The notes under the pieces are model-generated. The model saw only the letters and a list, made by a program, of their open reading frames with translations, was not told the origin of the DNA and did not search any database. A stretch of 64,000 nucleotides of DNA from an uncultured Muribaculaceae bacterium. GTDB lineage: Bacteria > Bacteroidota > Bacteroidia > Bacteroidales > Muribaculaceae. The position numbers were made by a program, and so were the translations under genes. Location: assembly GCA_910588065.1 (NCBI GenBank), contig CAJUPZ010000005.1, forward strand, positions 61,545-125,544, in the 5' to 3' direction. Below, piece by piece: positions 16,620 through 25,506 of this stretch (positions are counted from its first letter, which is position 1; each line of letters opens with the position of its first letter).

Positions 16620-17780
16620 ATGTCAGCGAAACTCAAAATAATATTAGTAGCATTGATAGCTATTGCCGCGAAGGGTGCTGATGCTCAGTCCATATCGGAG
16701 GAGTATCGCGATTCCGCTATCATAGGCCGCAATGTTATACAGCGTTTTCTTGATTATTTCAAGGAGAGCAACAAGCCCAAGAAGCATAAGAAGTTTGATG
16801 TGAGTTTCATCGGAGGTCCCCATTACTCATCTGACACTCAGCTTGGCCTCGGCCTTGTTGCCGCCGGCAATTACTATATGCACGGCGACACCACCAATAT
16901 GCCGAGCAATGTTAGTCTTTACGGAGATGTGTCCACAGTCGGATTCTATCTTCTCGGCATCAGGGGCAACAATATTTTTCCGGATGACAGCCAGCGTCTT
17001 GAGTACAATATGTATTTCTACTCCTTTCCAACAAAGTTCTGGGGCATAGGCTATGAGAACGGTAAGCGCAGCAGCAATGAAAATAAGTTCAAGCAGTTCT
17101 ACATCAAGGCATCTGCCGACTGGTATTTCAAGGCTGCCAAAGGTCTGTACTTTGGCCCCGGTGCAGAATATTTTTTCATAAAGGGGAGCGACATAGGCTC
17201 AGACTACCTTCATCTTTGGCAAGGTCAGCGGCTGCACACATCGACAATCGCGGCGGGAGTGTCTGTGAAATATGACACAAGAGACAGTTACACGGAGCCC
17301 CATTCCGGATGGCTGCTGTGTCTCACCCAACGCTTTGCCCCGAAATTCATGGGCAACCGCTATGCTTTCAGCTACACCCAGTTCAAGGGCAGCCATTATA
17401 ATAAGGTGTGGAAGGGCGGAATACTCGCTGCGGGAATAAACGCGAAGTTCAATTACGGCAATGTGCCCTGGGGTATGCTCGCCTCTTTTGGTGGAAGCTC
17501 CACGATGCGAGGATATTATGAGGGGCGCTACCGCGACAAGATTGCTATTGACGCCGTGGTTGAGCTGCGCCAGCATGTGTGGCGTCGCAACGGCATCGCT
17601 ATCTGGGGTGGTGCCGGCACTGTTGTGCCTTCTCTTAAGGCAATGAGCTGGCGCAAAGTGCTTCCATGTGTGGGGGCGGGCTACCGGTGGGAGTTCAAGG
17701 AAAGGTGCAATGTGCGCCTTGACTTCGGCATAGGCCGGGGAGAAACATCTTTCATATTCAACATTAATGAAGCTTTCTGA
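16620..17780 (+). CDS. BamA/TamA-like outer-membrane barrel without POTRA domains
   Basis: 386 residues. A signal peptide (LIAIAAKGADAQ) is followed by about 50 residues of linker, then an Omp85-type beta-barrel: alternating strands, GLGLVAAGNYY, SVKYDTRDSYTEPHSG and the lid-loop motif GGSSTMRGYYEGRYRD with the conserved RGY. It ends in Phe, as outer-membrane barrels do. No POTRA repeats are present, so it resembles the short surface-antigen members rather than BamA. The gene overlaps the phosphoethanolamine transferase gene by 14 bases, which suggests a shared role at the outer membrane or in lipid A modification. Confidence 0.85.
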   Translation: MSAKLKIILVALIAIAAKGADAQSISEEYRDSAIIGRNVIQRFLDYFKESNKPKKHKKFDVSFIGGPHYSSDTQLGLGLVAAGNYYMHGDTTNMPSNVSLYGDVSTVGFYLLGIRGNNIFPDDSQRLEYNMYFYSFPTKFWGIGYENGKRSSNENKFKQFYIKASADWYFKAAKGLYFGPGAEYFFIKGSDIGSDYLHLWQGQRLHTSTIAAGVSVKYDTRDSYTEPHSGWLLCLTQRFAPKFMGNRYAFSYTQFKGSHYNKVWKGGILAAGINAKFNYGNVPWGMLASFGGSSTMRGYYEGRYRDKIAIDAVVELRQHVWRRNGIAIWGGAGTVVPSLKAMSWRKVLPCVGAGYRWEFKERCNVRLDFGIGRGETSFIFNINEAF

Positions 17781-19458
17781 TAATAGACCCAACATACTGA
17801 CCATCATCCTGTTCTGGTGGTCACTTTTAGTTATAATTGCCCCCAATGCCGCACTGTCTGTGACAGAGAATATGAGCTTGGCAGGCCGAATGGCAAATGT
17901 GCTGCTGCCGTTAGGTGTATGGGGACTGTGCCTCACAGCATCAAGAAATATAGGGCGCACGGTTCTGTGCATGTTTCCGCTGATGTTTATAGGTGCGTTC
18001 CAGATTGTGCTGTTGAATCTGTACGGGCGCAGCGTCATTGCTGTGGATATGTTTTTAAATGTCGTCACTACAAATGTAGCTGAAGTGGGAGAACTGCTCG
18101 GCAACATGGCTCTTGCCATAGTGTTGGTTGTGATAATGTATCTTCCTCCTATTGTGGCTGCTATATGGTGTGTGGTCAAGAAAGTGGGAATCAGCCAAGC
18201 CTTTACGCGCCGCCTTGTCATGCCATTTGCTATCAGCGCTTTGATAGGAGCATCAGGCGTAGTCGCCGCTTATCTGGCAGACTCAGGCTACAGGGCGGAG
18301 AATGATCTGTTTCCGGTCAACGCATTCTACAATATCAAACTTGCGGCAGAAAGAAGTGCGAAAACAGCATCGTGCTCAAATGAGTCTTACAACCATTATG
18401 CTTTTGCCGACACTACCCATACCGGGCGCGAAGTGTATGTGCTTATTGTCGGGGAAACATCGAGAGCCGACCACTGGCAGCTTAACGGTTATGACAGAGC
18501 GACAAACAGTGAGCTTGCCGACCCGGCGTTCATATCCTTCGGCAAGACGTTGAGCGAAAGCAACACCACTCACAAAAGTGTGCCTATGCTGCTGAGCCAT
18601 CTTGATGCCGAGAGCTTCGGCGATTCTATCTATAGTATAAAAAGCATCATCTCGGCCTTCAGCCAGGCGGGATATCGCACTGCATTTTTCTCCAACCAGC
18701 GTTACAACCATTCTTTCATTGACCGTTTTGGCTTTGAGGCTGACACCACCTATTTTATTAAGGAGCAGCCTGACGCCGAGCCAAATCCGACAGACCTTGC
18801 ACTGCTGCCTCTGCTTGAGAATGAGCTGAAAAGCTGCAAGGGGCCGCACCTGATTGTCCTCCACACATACGGGTCTCACTTCGCTTACAACGACCGCTAC
18901 GAGGGACACACCCCGAAATTCACGCCTGACTATCCGCTGCAGGCCCGCAAATCTCATAAGCACCCTTTGGTAAACGCTTATGACAACAGCATCTGTATCA
19001 CATCCGAACTCATAGCCCAAGTGGCGTCACTGCTGTGCTCTGACAGCATTCCCGGGGCATTGCTGTATACCTCTGACCACGGTGAGGATATTTTTGACGA
19101 TTACCGCAATATGTTTCTCCATGCTTCGCCGGTGCCGAGTGTGTACCAGATTCATGTGCCGTTTGTAGCGTGGTTCAATGAATCATACTCAGCCAAATAT
19201 CCGGAAAATGTTGCAAACGCCCGGATAAACTCGGGCAAAGACATAAGTTCAAGCCAATCTTTCAGCCAGACGGCGCTTGATATGGCGGGAATCACCACCG
19301 CGGTGAGCGACACTACCCTGAGCATTGTCAGAAGAGGATATAAGAAACCCACACGCATTTATCTGTCTGACCACAATGAAGCGGTGACTCTAAAGCGTGC
19401 GGGTATGAATGGAATTGATTTCGAAGTGCTTGATTCACTCGGAATCTCGGCGGATTAG
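17767..19458 (+). CDS. lipid A phosphoethanolamine transferase (EptA-like)
   Basis: 563 residues. Five hydrophobic segments in the first 190 residues anchor it in the inner membrane. The rest is a periplasmic alkaline-phosphatase-fold domain. Seen are VLIVGETSRADHWQLNGYDRATN with the Zn-binding Glu, the nucleophile region NTTHKSVPMLLSH, FSNQ, YGSHFAYNDRY and TSDHGED. Such enzymes move phosphoethanolamine from phosphatidylethanolamine to lipid A or glycans and often reduce sensitivity to cationic peptides. The acceptor is not proven here. It ends four bases inside the convergent ABC ATPase gene. Confidence 0.87.
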   Translation: MKLSDNRPNILTIILFWWSLLVIIAPNAALSVTENMSLAGRMANVLLPLGVWGLCLTASRNIGRTVLCMFPLMFIGAFQIVLLNLYGRSVIAVDMFLNVVTTNVAEVGELLGNMALAIVLVVIMYLPPIVAAIWCVVKKVGISQAFTRRLVMPFAISALIGASGVVAAYLADSGYRAENDLFPVNAFYNIKLAAERSAKTASCSNESYNHYAFADTTHTGREVYVLIVGETSRADHWQLNGYDRATNSELADPAFISFGKTLSESNTTHKSVPMLLSHLDAESFGDSIYSIKSIISAFSQAGYRTAFFSNQRYNHSFIDRFGFEADTTYFIKEQPDAEPNPTDLALLPLLENELKSCKGPHLIVLHTYGSHFAYNDRYEGHTPKFTPDYPLQARKSHKHPLVNAYDNSICITSELIAQVASLLCSDSIPGALLYTSDHGEDIFDDYRNMFLHASPVPSVYQIHVPFVAWFNESYSAKYPENVANARINSGKDISSSQSFSQTALDMAGITTAVSDTTLSIVRRGYKKPTRIYLSDHNEAVTLKRAGMNGIDFEVLDSLGISAD

Positions 19459-20129
19459 ATGTGCTCCTCGGCAACCACCATGCCGTCAAAGAGGTTTATG
19501 GTGCGGTGGGCGTAGGAAGCGTCGCGCGGTGAGTGGGTTACCATCACAATCGTTGTTCCGTTGGCATTCAGCTCTCCAAGCAGTTCCATCACCTCCTTGC
19601 CATTTGTCGAGTCAAGGTTGCCGGTCGGTTCGTCGGCAAGAAGAATTTTCGGGTTTGTCACAACCGCTCTGGCTATCGCAACCCTCTGCTGCTGACCGCC
19701 GGATAACTGCATGGGGTAGTGCTTGGCACGATGGCTGAGACTTACCTTTTGAAGAATTTCATCCACCATCTGTTTGCGCTTTGATGACGAGTATCCGAGA
19801 TATGTCAGCGGCAGTTCTACATTCTGAGCTACTGTGAGTTCGTCTATGAGGTTGAAGCTCTGGAACACGAAGCCGATGTTGCCTTTGCGCAGGTTCGTAC
19901 GGTCATTCTCCCTGAGGTTGGCAACCTCCTTGCCGTCAAGTTTGTAGCTTCCTGCAGTGGGGTTGTCGAGAAGGCCGATGATATTGAGGAGTGTGGATTT
20001 GCCACAGCCTGAAGGACCCATTATGGCAACAAAGTCGCCCTCGTTCACTTCGATATTCACGCCATTGAGCGCGCTTGTTTCGATTTCTGTTGTGCGGAAA
20101 ATTTTCTTGAGATTGTTTATCTGTATCAT
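19455..20129 (-). CDS. ABC transporter ATP-binding protein, MacB/LolD type
   Basis: 224 residues. Walker A GPSGCGKST, Q-loop FVFQSFNL, signature LSGGQQQRVAIARA, Walker B ILLADEPTGNLD and the H-loop VTHSP are all present. The LolD/MacB class works with FtsX-type permeases in mechanotransmission or export from the periplasm, not in classical import. It follows the permease by 12 bases, and the pair shares the upstream sigma-54 type promoter. Confidence 0.93.
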   Translation of the reverse strand: MIQINNLKKIFRTTEIETSALNGVNIEVNEGDFVAIMGPSGCGKSTLLNIIGLLDNPTAGSYKLDGKEVANLRENDRTNLRKGNIGFVFQSFNLIDELTVAQNVELPLTYLGYSSSKRKQMVDEILQKVSLSHRAKHYPMQLSGGQQQRVAIARAVVTNPKILLADEPTGNLDSTNGKEVMELLGELNANGTTIVMVTHSPRDASYAHRTINLFDGMVVAEEHI

Positions 20130-20141
20130 GACTTTTGATTT

Positions 20142-22442
20142 TTATTCGGATTTGAGATTTTCGGTGGGATTGGCTGATGCACGGCGCACAGTCAGCGCTA
20201 CTGACACCAGCATTATGAGCAGGAGAGTGCCGATGCCGGAGAGTATGAAAGCGGCGGCCGCGCTATGCAGTGTGACAGCAAACTGATTGAGCCACAATGA
20301 GCCGAGATACCAGGCTATCGCCGTGCCTGTCACCACTGCCGGCAGAGCTGTCATGAGCACTGAGCGGCATATCAGCCCTACAACCGATGATGTGGTGGCT
20401 CCGTTCACTTTCCTTATCGCAATCTCTCGGCTACGGCGACGCATCTCGTCACTCAGATAGCCTGTCATGCCGATAGCGCATATTATCATAAGTATTATCG
20501 CGGCTATTATCACCAGGCTCTGGAACTGGGCTATATCCTTGTATGTCTCAACTTTCCGGTTGGCGAACAAAAACGAATATGGAGCTTCCCCGCCGGTGAT
20601 TTCAGGCAGCGCTTCAGTGAGTTTCATATATGACTCACGCGCAGGCGAAGCCAGACGCATACTAAGCCATGGCAATATATATTTCTGGGCATTTATGCCG
20701 AGGAACGGTTGCTGCTCCTGATAGTAGTTGCCGGTAGTGAAGTCTTTGATGACGCCTGAGATATTGACGGGATAGGAGGAATATGTGATTCTTTTGCCGA
20801 CGGCGGATTCCGTTGTCTCACCAATCAGTTCTGCGAATTTTTCGTTGATTAACACCTCTGAAGAATCAGCAGGGAATTTTCCGGCGAGCATAGTCATTCC
20901 CATCACTTCGATATAATTGTCGCCAAGATAATCGAATCGTGTGGAAAACAGTGCTTTCCCGGCATCCTTTCCTATAATTTCTCCGCTGTAGCCATACCCC
21001 GGAAATCCATTGGATTTTGTCACGCTCTCCACGTATGGCAGATTTTGCAGTGCGGCTATGAATGCCTCGGATTGCTCGCGGGTGTTGGATGGGTTGTAGA
21101 CACACGCAACATTATCTTCATCAAATCCGGGATTGGTGTTAATCAAAGTGTTGTACTGAGCTATCACAATCACGAGTATGCCTGCAACAAGGGCAGCTCC
21201 GGCAAATTCTATGAACAGAAGGGCGTGCTTCCAGCCATATTTTTTCTCGGTATAGCGTCGGAACACCTGGGTGACCGGTATGTTGCTGAATATTTTGGCA
21301 GGAATCAGGGCTGAGATGCAGAATATAAGTACAACAACGGCTACGATTATCCACAGGCGGTCAAGCCCGAGATATGCGGCGAAATTATTGTAGACTGTCT
21401 CCTGCGCGAACCTGTTTGTAAGCCACCAGAAAAATGCTCCGGCTACCATTGCGCCCAAAAGTATTATTCCGGTCTCTATAACGAACATACCGAAGATTGT
21501 GCCGTTTTTGGCGCCGTTGCATTTATGCACTCCGATAGCTTTTGCCCTGTGGCTGAGCGCGGATATGCAAAGCAGCACATAGTTCAGCGCGGTGATGAGA
21601 AGAATGGCTACGCCGAGAATCCAAAGCGTCAGGGTCATGTGGCGCACCTGCTCCGAGCCGGCGTATGTGTCATGGATAGGGGCAGCAAGGCCGTTGACAC
21701 TGATTGATTTGGTAGGGGGTGTGTGATGGTGGATAACTGTGGTTATCTGTCTGTTGAAATCTTCGGCCGATTTTGGTTTGTGCTTCAACCGTATGTATTC
21801 CAGCCAGCTGTCTCCGCCATCCCATGAGCGGTTATAGTTGCCACACCATTCAATAATATTTCCTACAAAGTCGGCCGGAATCGTGGATTCTTCACCCCAG
21901 GAGCGGAACACCCCTTTGATGGAAAGCTGATAATCGTTGATATAAAGGTCTTTGCCGAGCGGGTCTTCGTCACCGAAATATTTTTTTGCAGCTACATCGC
22001 TGATGTATATGCAGTTGAGTGCGGTCAGAGCCTTAGGGTCCCCGCTAAGAAGCTCCACACCCATTGTTTCGAAAAATGTGGAATCGACAACAATCAGATT
22101 GCCCTTGACCAGATTCTCTCCGTTCTTGAATTCCTTTTCACCATATGAGCGGAGCACTGTGCCGCTTTCAACAATGTCAGGCAATTCATCCACACACGCT
22201 TGTGCAAGAGGATACTGGCACTGCACCTGTTTGTCAAGCACTTTGCCATCGATTGAAAACTGCATCCAAAGCTGGTAGAGGGTGGAGGGGTCTTTGAATT
22301 TTGAATCAAAGGAGCTGTCATGGTCTATCCTCGCAAAGATAAAGCAACACATTGTGAGTCCCAGCCCTAGCGACAATATCTTTATTATTGTCGTGCCCCA
22401 GGAAGCACCAAGTGTTTTGAAAACATAATGGATTCTTGTCAT
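20142..22442 (-). CDS. ABC transporter permease, FtsX/MacB-like with two repeats
   Basis: 766 residues. An N-terminal membrane segment (TTIIKILSLGLGLTMCCFIFA) is followed by a large periplasmic MacB-PCD domain, three segments, a second periplasmic domain (about 430-620) and three more C-terminal segments in an FtsX domain with MRRRSREIAIRKVNGATTSSV. A second RAKAIGVHKCNGAKNGTI in the middle shows the internal duplication typical of Bacteroidetes permeases. The ATG at 22442 is preferred over the GTG at 22448. The substrate is unknown. Transcription probably depends on sigma-54 and the adjacent response regulator. Confidence 0.88.
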   Translation of the reverse strand: MTRIHYVFKTLGASWGTTIIKILSLGLGLTMCCFIFARIDHDSSFDSKFKDPSTLYQLWMQFSIDGKVLDKQVQCQYPLAQACVDELPDIVESGTVLRSYGEKEFKNGENLVKGNLIVVDSTFFETMGVELLSGDPKALTALNCIYISDVAAKKYFGDEDPLGKDLYINDYQLSIKGVFRSWGEESTIPADFVGNIIEWCGNYNRSWDGGDSWLEYIRLKHKPKSAEDFNRQITTVIHHHTPPTKSISVNGLAAPIHDTYAGSEQVRHMTLTLWILGVAILLITALNYVLLCISALSHRAKAIGVHKCNGAKNGTIFGMFVIETGIILLGAMVAGAFFWWLTNRFAQETVYNNFAAYLGLDRLWIIVAVVVLIFCISALIPAKIFSNIPVTQVFRRYTEKKYGWKHALLFIEFAGAALVAGILVIVIAQYNTLINTNPGFDEDNVACVYNPSNTREQSEAFIAALQNLPYVESVTKSNGFPGYGYSGEIIGKDAGKALFSTRFDYLGDNYIEVMGMTMLAGKFPADSSEVLINEKFAELIGETTESAVGKRITYSSYPVNISGVIKDFTTGNYYQEQQPFLGINAQKYILPWLSMRLASPARESYMKLTEALPEITGGEAPYSFLFANRKVETYKDIAQFQSLVIIAAIILMIICAIGMTGYLSDEMRRRSREIAIRKVNGATTSSVVGLICRSVLMTALPAVVTGTAIAWYLGSLWLNQFAVTLHSAAAAFILSGIGTLLLIMLVSVALTVRRASANPTENLKSE

Positions 22443-22476
22443 AATCACTAAAATTAAAATCTTTGCCTATAAATGG

Positions 22477-22493
22477 TGCATACACCGTGCCAA
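22477..22493 (-). promoter_or_regulatory. sigma-54 (RpoN) promoter of the ABC transporter
   Basis: On the minus strand TTGGCACGGTGTATGCA. The GG of TTGGCAC and the GC of ATGCA are exactly 12 bases apart, the spacing of -24/-12 promoters; only the first base of TTGCA differs. It lies 35 bases upstream of the permease ATG. The neighbouring gene encodes a sigma-54 activator with GAFTGA, which supports the call. Confidence 0.78.
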
Positions 22494-22569
22494 AACAGTC
22501 AACACGCTATGTATCAGTGATATAATCTAACGGCATATATTGTGCTCTGTCAAAAAATCATACACACAC

Positions 22570-22586
22570 TGTAAATTTAGTTTACA
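22570..22586. promoter_or_regulatory. candidate activator site (inverted repeat)
   Basis: TGTAAA-TTTAG-TTTACA is a perfect six-base inverted repeat about 85-105 bases upstream of the sigma-54 start, the usual distance for an enhancer site. Whether the adjacent regulator binds it is inference. Confidence 0.45.
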
Positions 22587-22639
22587 TATCGGCTTTCTAT
22601 TTTTTGCCGCGGAGAGTATAGTGTGAGCCATATTTGTTG

Positions 22640-22647
22640 TACTTTTG
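22640..22647 (+). promoter_or_regulatory. -7 box of the response regulator-kinase operon
   Basis: TACTTTTG ends only 7 bases before the ATG at 22655, so the message would have almost no leader. No good -33 box is seen. Confidence 0.5.
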
Positions 22648-22654
22648 CTTCATC

Positions 22655-23980
22655 ATGCGCAAAATCAAGAAGATAATTGTTGTAGATGACAACCGTGGTG
22701 TTCTCTCGGCCATGCGGCTGCTGCTGCGGAGCAGGGGCTATGAGGTAGAAACGTTTGATGACCCCGCAATTGTTTCCGCGGCCTCGCTCGCTGATGCCGC
22801 AGTGGTTGTCCTCGATATGAATTACAAGTCTACCGTGAATAACGGCAACGAGGGTTTCTATTGGCTGTCAAGGTTCCTGTCCATATCGCCGTCCACACCG
22901 GTTGTGCTTATGACCGCTTTCGCTGAAATCAGCCTTGCTGTCAGAGGCATCAAAGAGGGTGCGGCAGACTTTATCGTAAAGCCGTGGGACAACAACAAAC
23001 TCATTGAAGTGATTGAAGCTGCAATCAGCAATTCAAATGTAAAGGAGAGTGAACATCAGGCGCAAGGCAATCCGATGATTTGGGGCGGATCGGCAGCCAC
23101 GGCAACCCTTCTCCGCACTGTGGAGAAAGCTGCCCCCACCGATGCAAACATCCTTATTTTCGGGGAAAACGGCACCGGCAAAGGGATGCTGGCCCAGGAG
23201 ATACACAGCCGGAGCCTGCGCAAAAATGCAGCTTTCACAACAATCGATGTGGGAGCGTTGCCTGAGTCGCTTTTCGAAAGTGAGTTGTTCGGCTATGCAA
23301 AAGGTGCGTTCACCGGCGCTGCCGCCTCTCGGCCCGGAAAAATTGAAAGCGCGTCATCCGGCACATTATTTATAGATGAGATAGGCAACCTGCCGCTGCA
23401 CCTGCAGAGCAAACTCCTCACTGTACTGCAATCAAGACAGGTTGTGAGGCTTGGAGAAAACACCCCGAGGGCTGTGGATGTGCGACTCATCTGCGCCACA
23501 AACCGCAATCTTGAAAAGATGGTGGCTTCCGGTGAGTTTCGCGAGGACCTGTTTTACCGGATAAATACCATAGCCATGACTCTCGCTCCGCTGCGCGAGC
23601 GCCCGGAGGAGATTTCTCTGCTGGCTAAAGTTTTTGTCAAGGAATTTGCAAGGCAGTATTCCAGAGATATTGACATTGATGACTCGGCATTGGCAAAGCT
23701 CAAAAACTACCCATGGCCCGGAAATATCCGCCAACTGCGCCACGCCATTGAAAAGGGAGTGATTATGTGCGACAATCCAATCCTTACAGCATCCGATTTT
23801 AATCTGGAGACAGCATCAGCCGAAAATATAGCAACCCGCAGCACAACAATAGCCGAGATGGAAAAATCAATGATAGCGCAGGCCATGGCAGACTGTGGCG
23901 GCAATCTGTCGGCTGTAGCGGCCAGGCTCGGTATCACCCGGCAGACACTATACAATAAAATACATAAGATGGGGCTATGA
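22655..23980 (+). CDS. sigma-54-dependent response regulator, NtrC family
   Basis: 441 residues. The receiver domain (1-125) has VVDDN, the phospho-acceptor Asp in VVVLDMNY, a Thr in LMTAF and Lys in IVKPW. The AAA+ domain (about 140-375) has Walker A GENGTGKGMLA, the sigma-54 contact loop GAFTGA, FIDEIGNLP and the arginine region FREDLFYRIN. The Fis-type DNA-binding domain closes it (GNLSAVAARLGITRQTLYNKI). It should activate sigma-54 promoters, most likely the divergent ABC transporter promoter 150 bases away. The start at 22655 is fixed by the -7 box. It overlaps the kinase gene as ATGA. Confidence 0.93.
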   Translation: MRKIKKIIVVDDNRGVLSAMRLLLRSRGYEVETFDDPAIVSAASLADAAVVVLDMNYKSTVNNGNEGFYWLSRFLSISPSTPVVLMTAFAEISLAVRGIKEGAADFIVKPWDNNKLIEVIEAAISNSNVKESEHQAQGNPMIWGGSAATATLLRTVEKAAPTDANILIFGENGTGKGMLAQEIHSRSLRKNAAFTTIDVGALPESLFESELFGYAKGAFTGAAASRPGKIESASSGTLFIDEIGNLPLHLQSKLLTVLQSRQVVRLGENTPRAVDVRLICATNRNLEKMVASGEFREDLFYRINTIAMTLAPLRERPEEISLLAKVFVKEFARQYSRDIDIDDSALAKLKNYPWPGNIRQLRHAIEKGVIMCDNPILTASDFNLETASAENIATRSTTIAEMEKSMIAQAMADCGGNLSAVAARLGITRQTLYNKIHKMGL

Positions 23981-25287
23981 AAATCTGGTGCTCGATCATA
24001 CTGTTGGTAGCCGTCTCAGCTGTATCGGCCATATTGTTTTCGCGTGGGGAGAATGTGCTCGGAGCAATGGCATCAGCTGCCTTGATTCTGCTTGCTGTAT
24101 ACATTGTAAAACTGATAAAAAGAGCAGACTCCGATTTGGCATTGCTGGTTGAAGCCATAAGAAACAACGATTCCACACTCCGGTTGCCTAAAAACAAACA
24201 CTATGCCCGGGTAGGGGAGAAACTCAATCTTATATCGCAGATGCTCAGTGAGATAAAATTGAAATCGGCAGAAGAGCAACGCTTTTTCAGCGTGATAATC
24301 GACAATATTCCGGTTGGGGTCATGGCGGTGAACACTTCAGGTAGGATAATAATGGCAAACAGAGCCTGCAAAAGCATGCTCAACATGGACGTGATTCCCT
24401 GTATCCAAAGAATTGACCGGTTTTCAAAATCGCTTGCAGATAAGTTGGAGGCCATACATTCCAAGGAAACCGAAACCGTTGAACTTCCGGACAAAACCCT
24501 TTCACTGTCATGCAGCGAGGCTATGTTTTATCACCACGGGCATGTTAAACTGCTTGTGATAACAGAAATCAGCGCGGACCTTAACCGTAAGGAACAGGAA
24601 ACATGGAATCTATCAGTGCGCACCCTGTCGCACGAAATCATGAATTCATTGGCTCCGATTATCTCTATATCTCAGACACTAAGCGATTTAACCGACACTC
24701 AATTGGATGCTGACTCTATCAGGGAAGGGCTTGCCACAATATCCGGGATGAGTGAGAATCTGCTCTCTTTTTCTCAGAATTACCGCGCCCTCACTCTCAT
24801 GCCAACACCGCAGATTGGCCGGCATTCTATGCTTGAAATGGTTAAAGAAGTTGTTGAAGTGTCATCGCACTGGCACACCGACAATAAAAAGGTGGCATTC
24901 AATATAAAAATATCTCCTACAACAGTTGTCAACTGTGATCGGCTTCTGACAATCAGGGCATTAAGCAACATTATAAAAAATGCGATCGAGGCAACGGCAA
25001 CAGCAGAAGCTCCCGACATCTCAATTTCCGAAATCAAGAAAAAGGGCAAGACATCGCTGACAATCAGCAATAATGGTCCCAAAATAAGCGCGGATGTGGC
25101 TGTTGATATTTTCACTCCGTTCTTTACAACGCGCAAAGGCGGGCAGGGGATAGGGCTTGCTCTGAGCAAACGGATTATGACCGCACAGAAAGGAAACCTT
25201 TACCTCGAGCCGTACAATACCTCCTCACAGCCCACCACCTTCGTATTTGTCTTCAACGCCGGACCAGACAAATCGAATAGATTATAA
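23977..25287 (+). CDS. sensor histidine kinase partner of the NtrC-type regulator
   Basis: 436 residues. Two N-terminal hydrophobic segments (4-20 and 27-47) leave almost no periplasmic loop, so it probably senses within the membrane or cytosol. A PAS-like region follows (FSVIIDNIPVGVMAVNTSGRIIMAN), then the phospho-acceptor His in LSHEIMNSLAPIISISQ, the N box SNIIKNAIEAT and the G boxes GQGIGLALSKRIM. It is orthodox, with no receiver domain. The ATGA overlap with the regulator gene supports pairing. Confidence 0.92.
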   Translation: MKIWCSIILLVAVSAVSAILFSRGENVLGAMASAALILLAVYIVKLIKRADSDLALLVEAIRNNDSTLRLPKNKHYARVGEKLNLISQMLSEIKLKSAEEQRFFSVIIDNIPVGVMAVNTSGRIIMANRACKSMLNMDVIPCIQRIDRFSKSLADKLEAIHSKETETVELPDKTLSLSCSEAMFYHHGHVKLLVITEISADLNRKEQETWNLSVRTLSHEIMNSLAPIISISQTLSDLTDTQLDADSIREGLATISGMSENLLSFSQNYRALTLMPTPQIGRHSMLEMVKEVVEVSSHWHTDNKKVAFNIKISPTTVVNCDRLLTIRALSNIIKNAIEATATAEAPDISISEIKKKGKTSLTISNNGPKISADVAVDIFTPFFTTRKGGQGIGLALSKRIMTAQKGNLYLEPYNTSSQPTTFVFVFNAGPDKSNRL

Positions 25288-25375
25288 GAGTCCTAAGAGT
25301 TATAAGAATTATAGAAACACTCTTAAAGTCCTTACCATCCTTAACGCCCTTAGCTCTCTAACCCTCTTAATCATC
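25288..25375. repeat. short-period CCTTAA-like repeat tract
   Basis: Words such as CTTAA, CCTTA and CTAAG recur every 8-10 bases on the right half, while the left half holds the reverse sense (CCTAAGAG, TATAAG). The two halves can pair (CTAAGAG with CTCTTAAAG). It follows the kinase stop and may work as a terminator. It is not coding. Confidence 0.5.
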
Positions 25376-25441
25376 CAAAATCATTTTCCCTTCAGCTCGC
25401 TATTTTACATAATACCGATTATGGGAAAATAATGGACGAGA

Positions 25442-25473
25442 ATTGCTTTCTCCACTCCTTTTGATTATCTTTG
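25442..25473 (+). promoter_or_regulatory. promoter of the metal efflux operon
   Basis: ATTG (25442-25445, one mismatch), 20 bases, TATCTTTG (25466-25473). It precedes the His-rich first gene. Confidence 0.6.
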
Positions 25474-25506
25474 CGGAAATTACAGCTTTATGGAGGCTTA
25501 CTCTCC

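Noticed and set aside
17199..18221. Long leftward frame opposite the barrel and transferase genes
   Set aside because: It spans two sense genes with clear motifs; its translation is rich in Thr, Arg and His without any family pattern.
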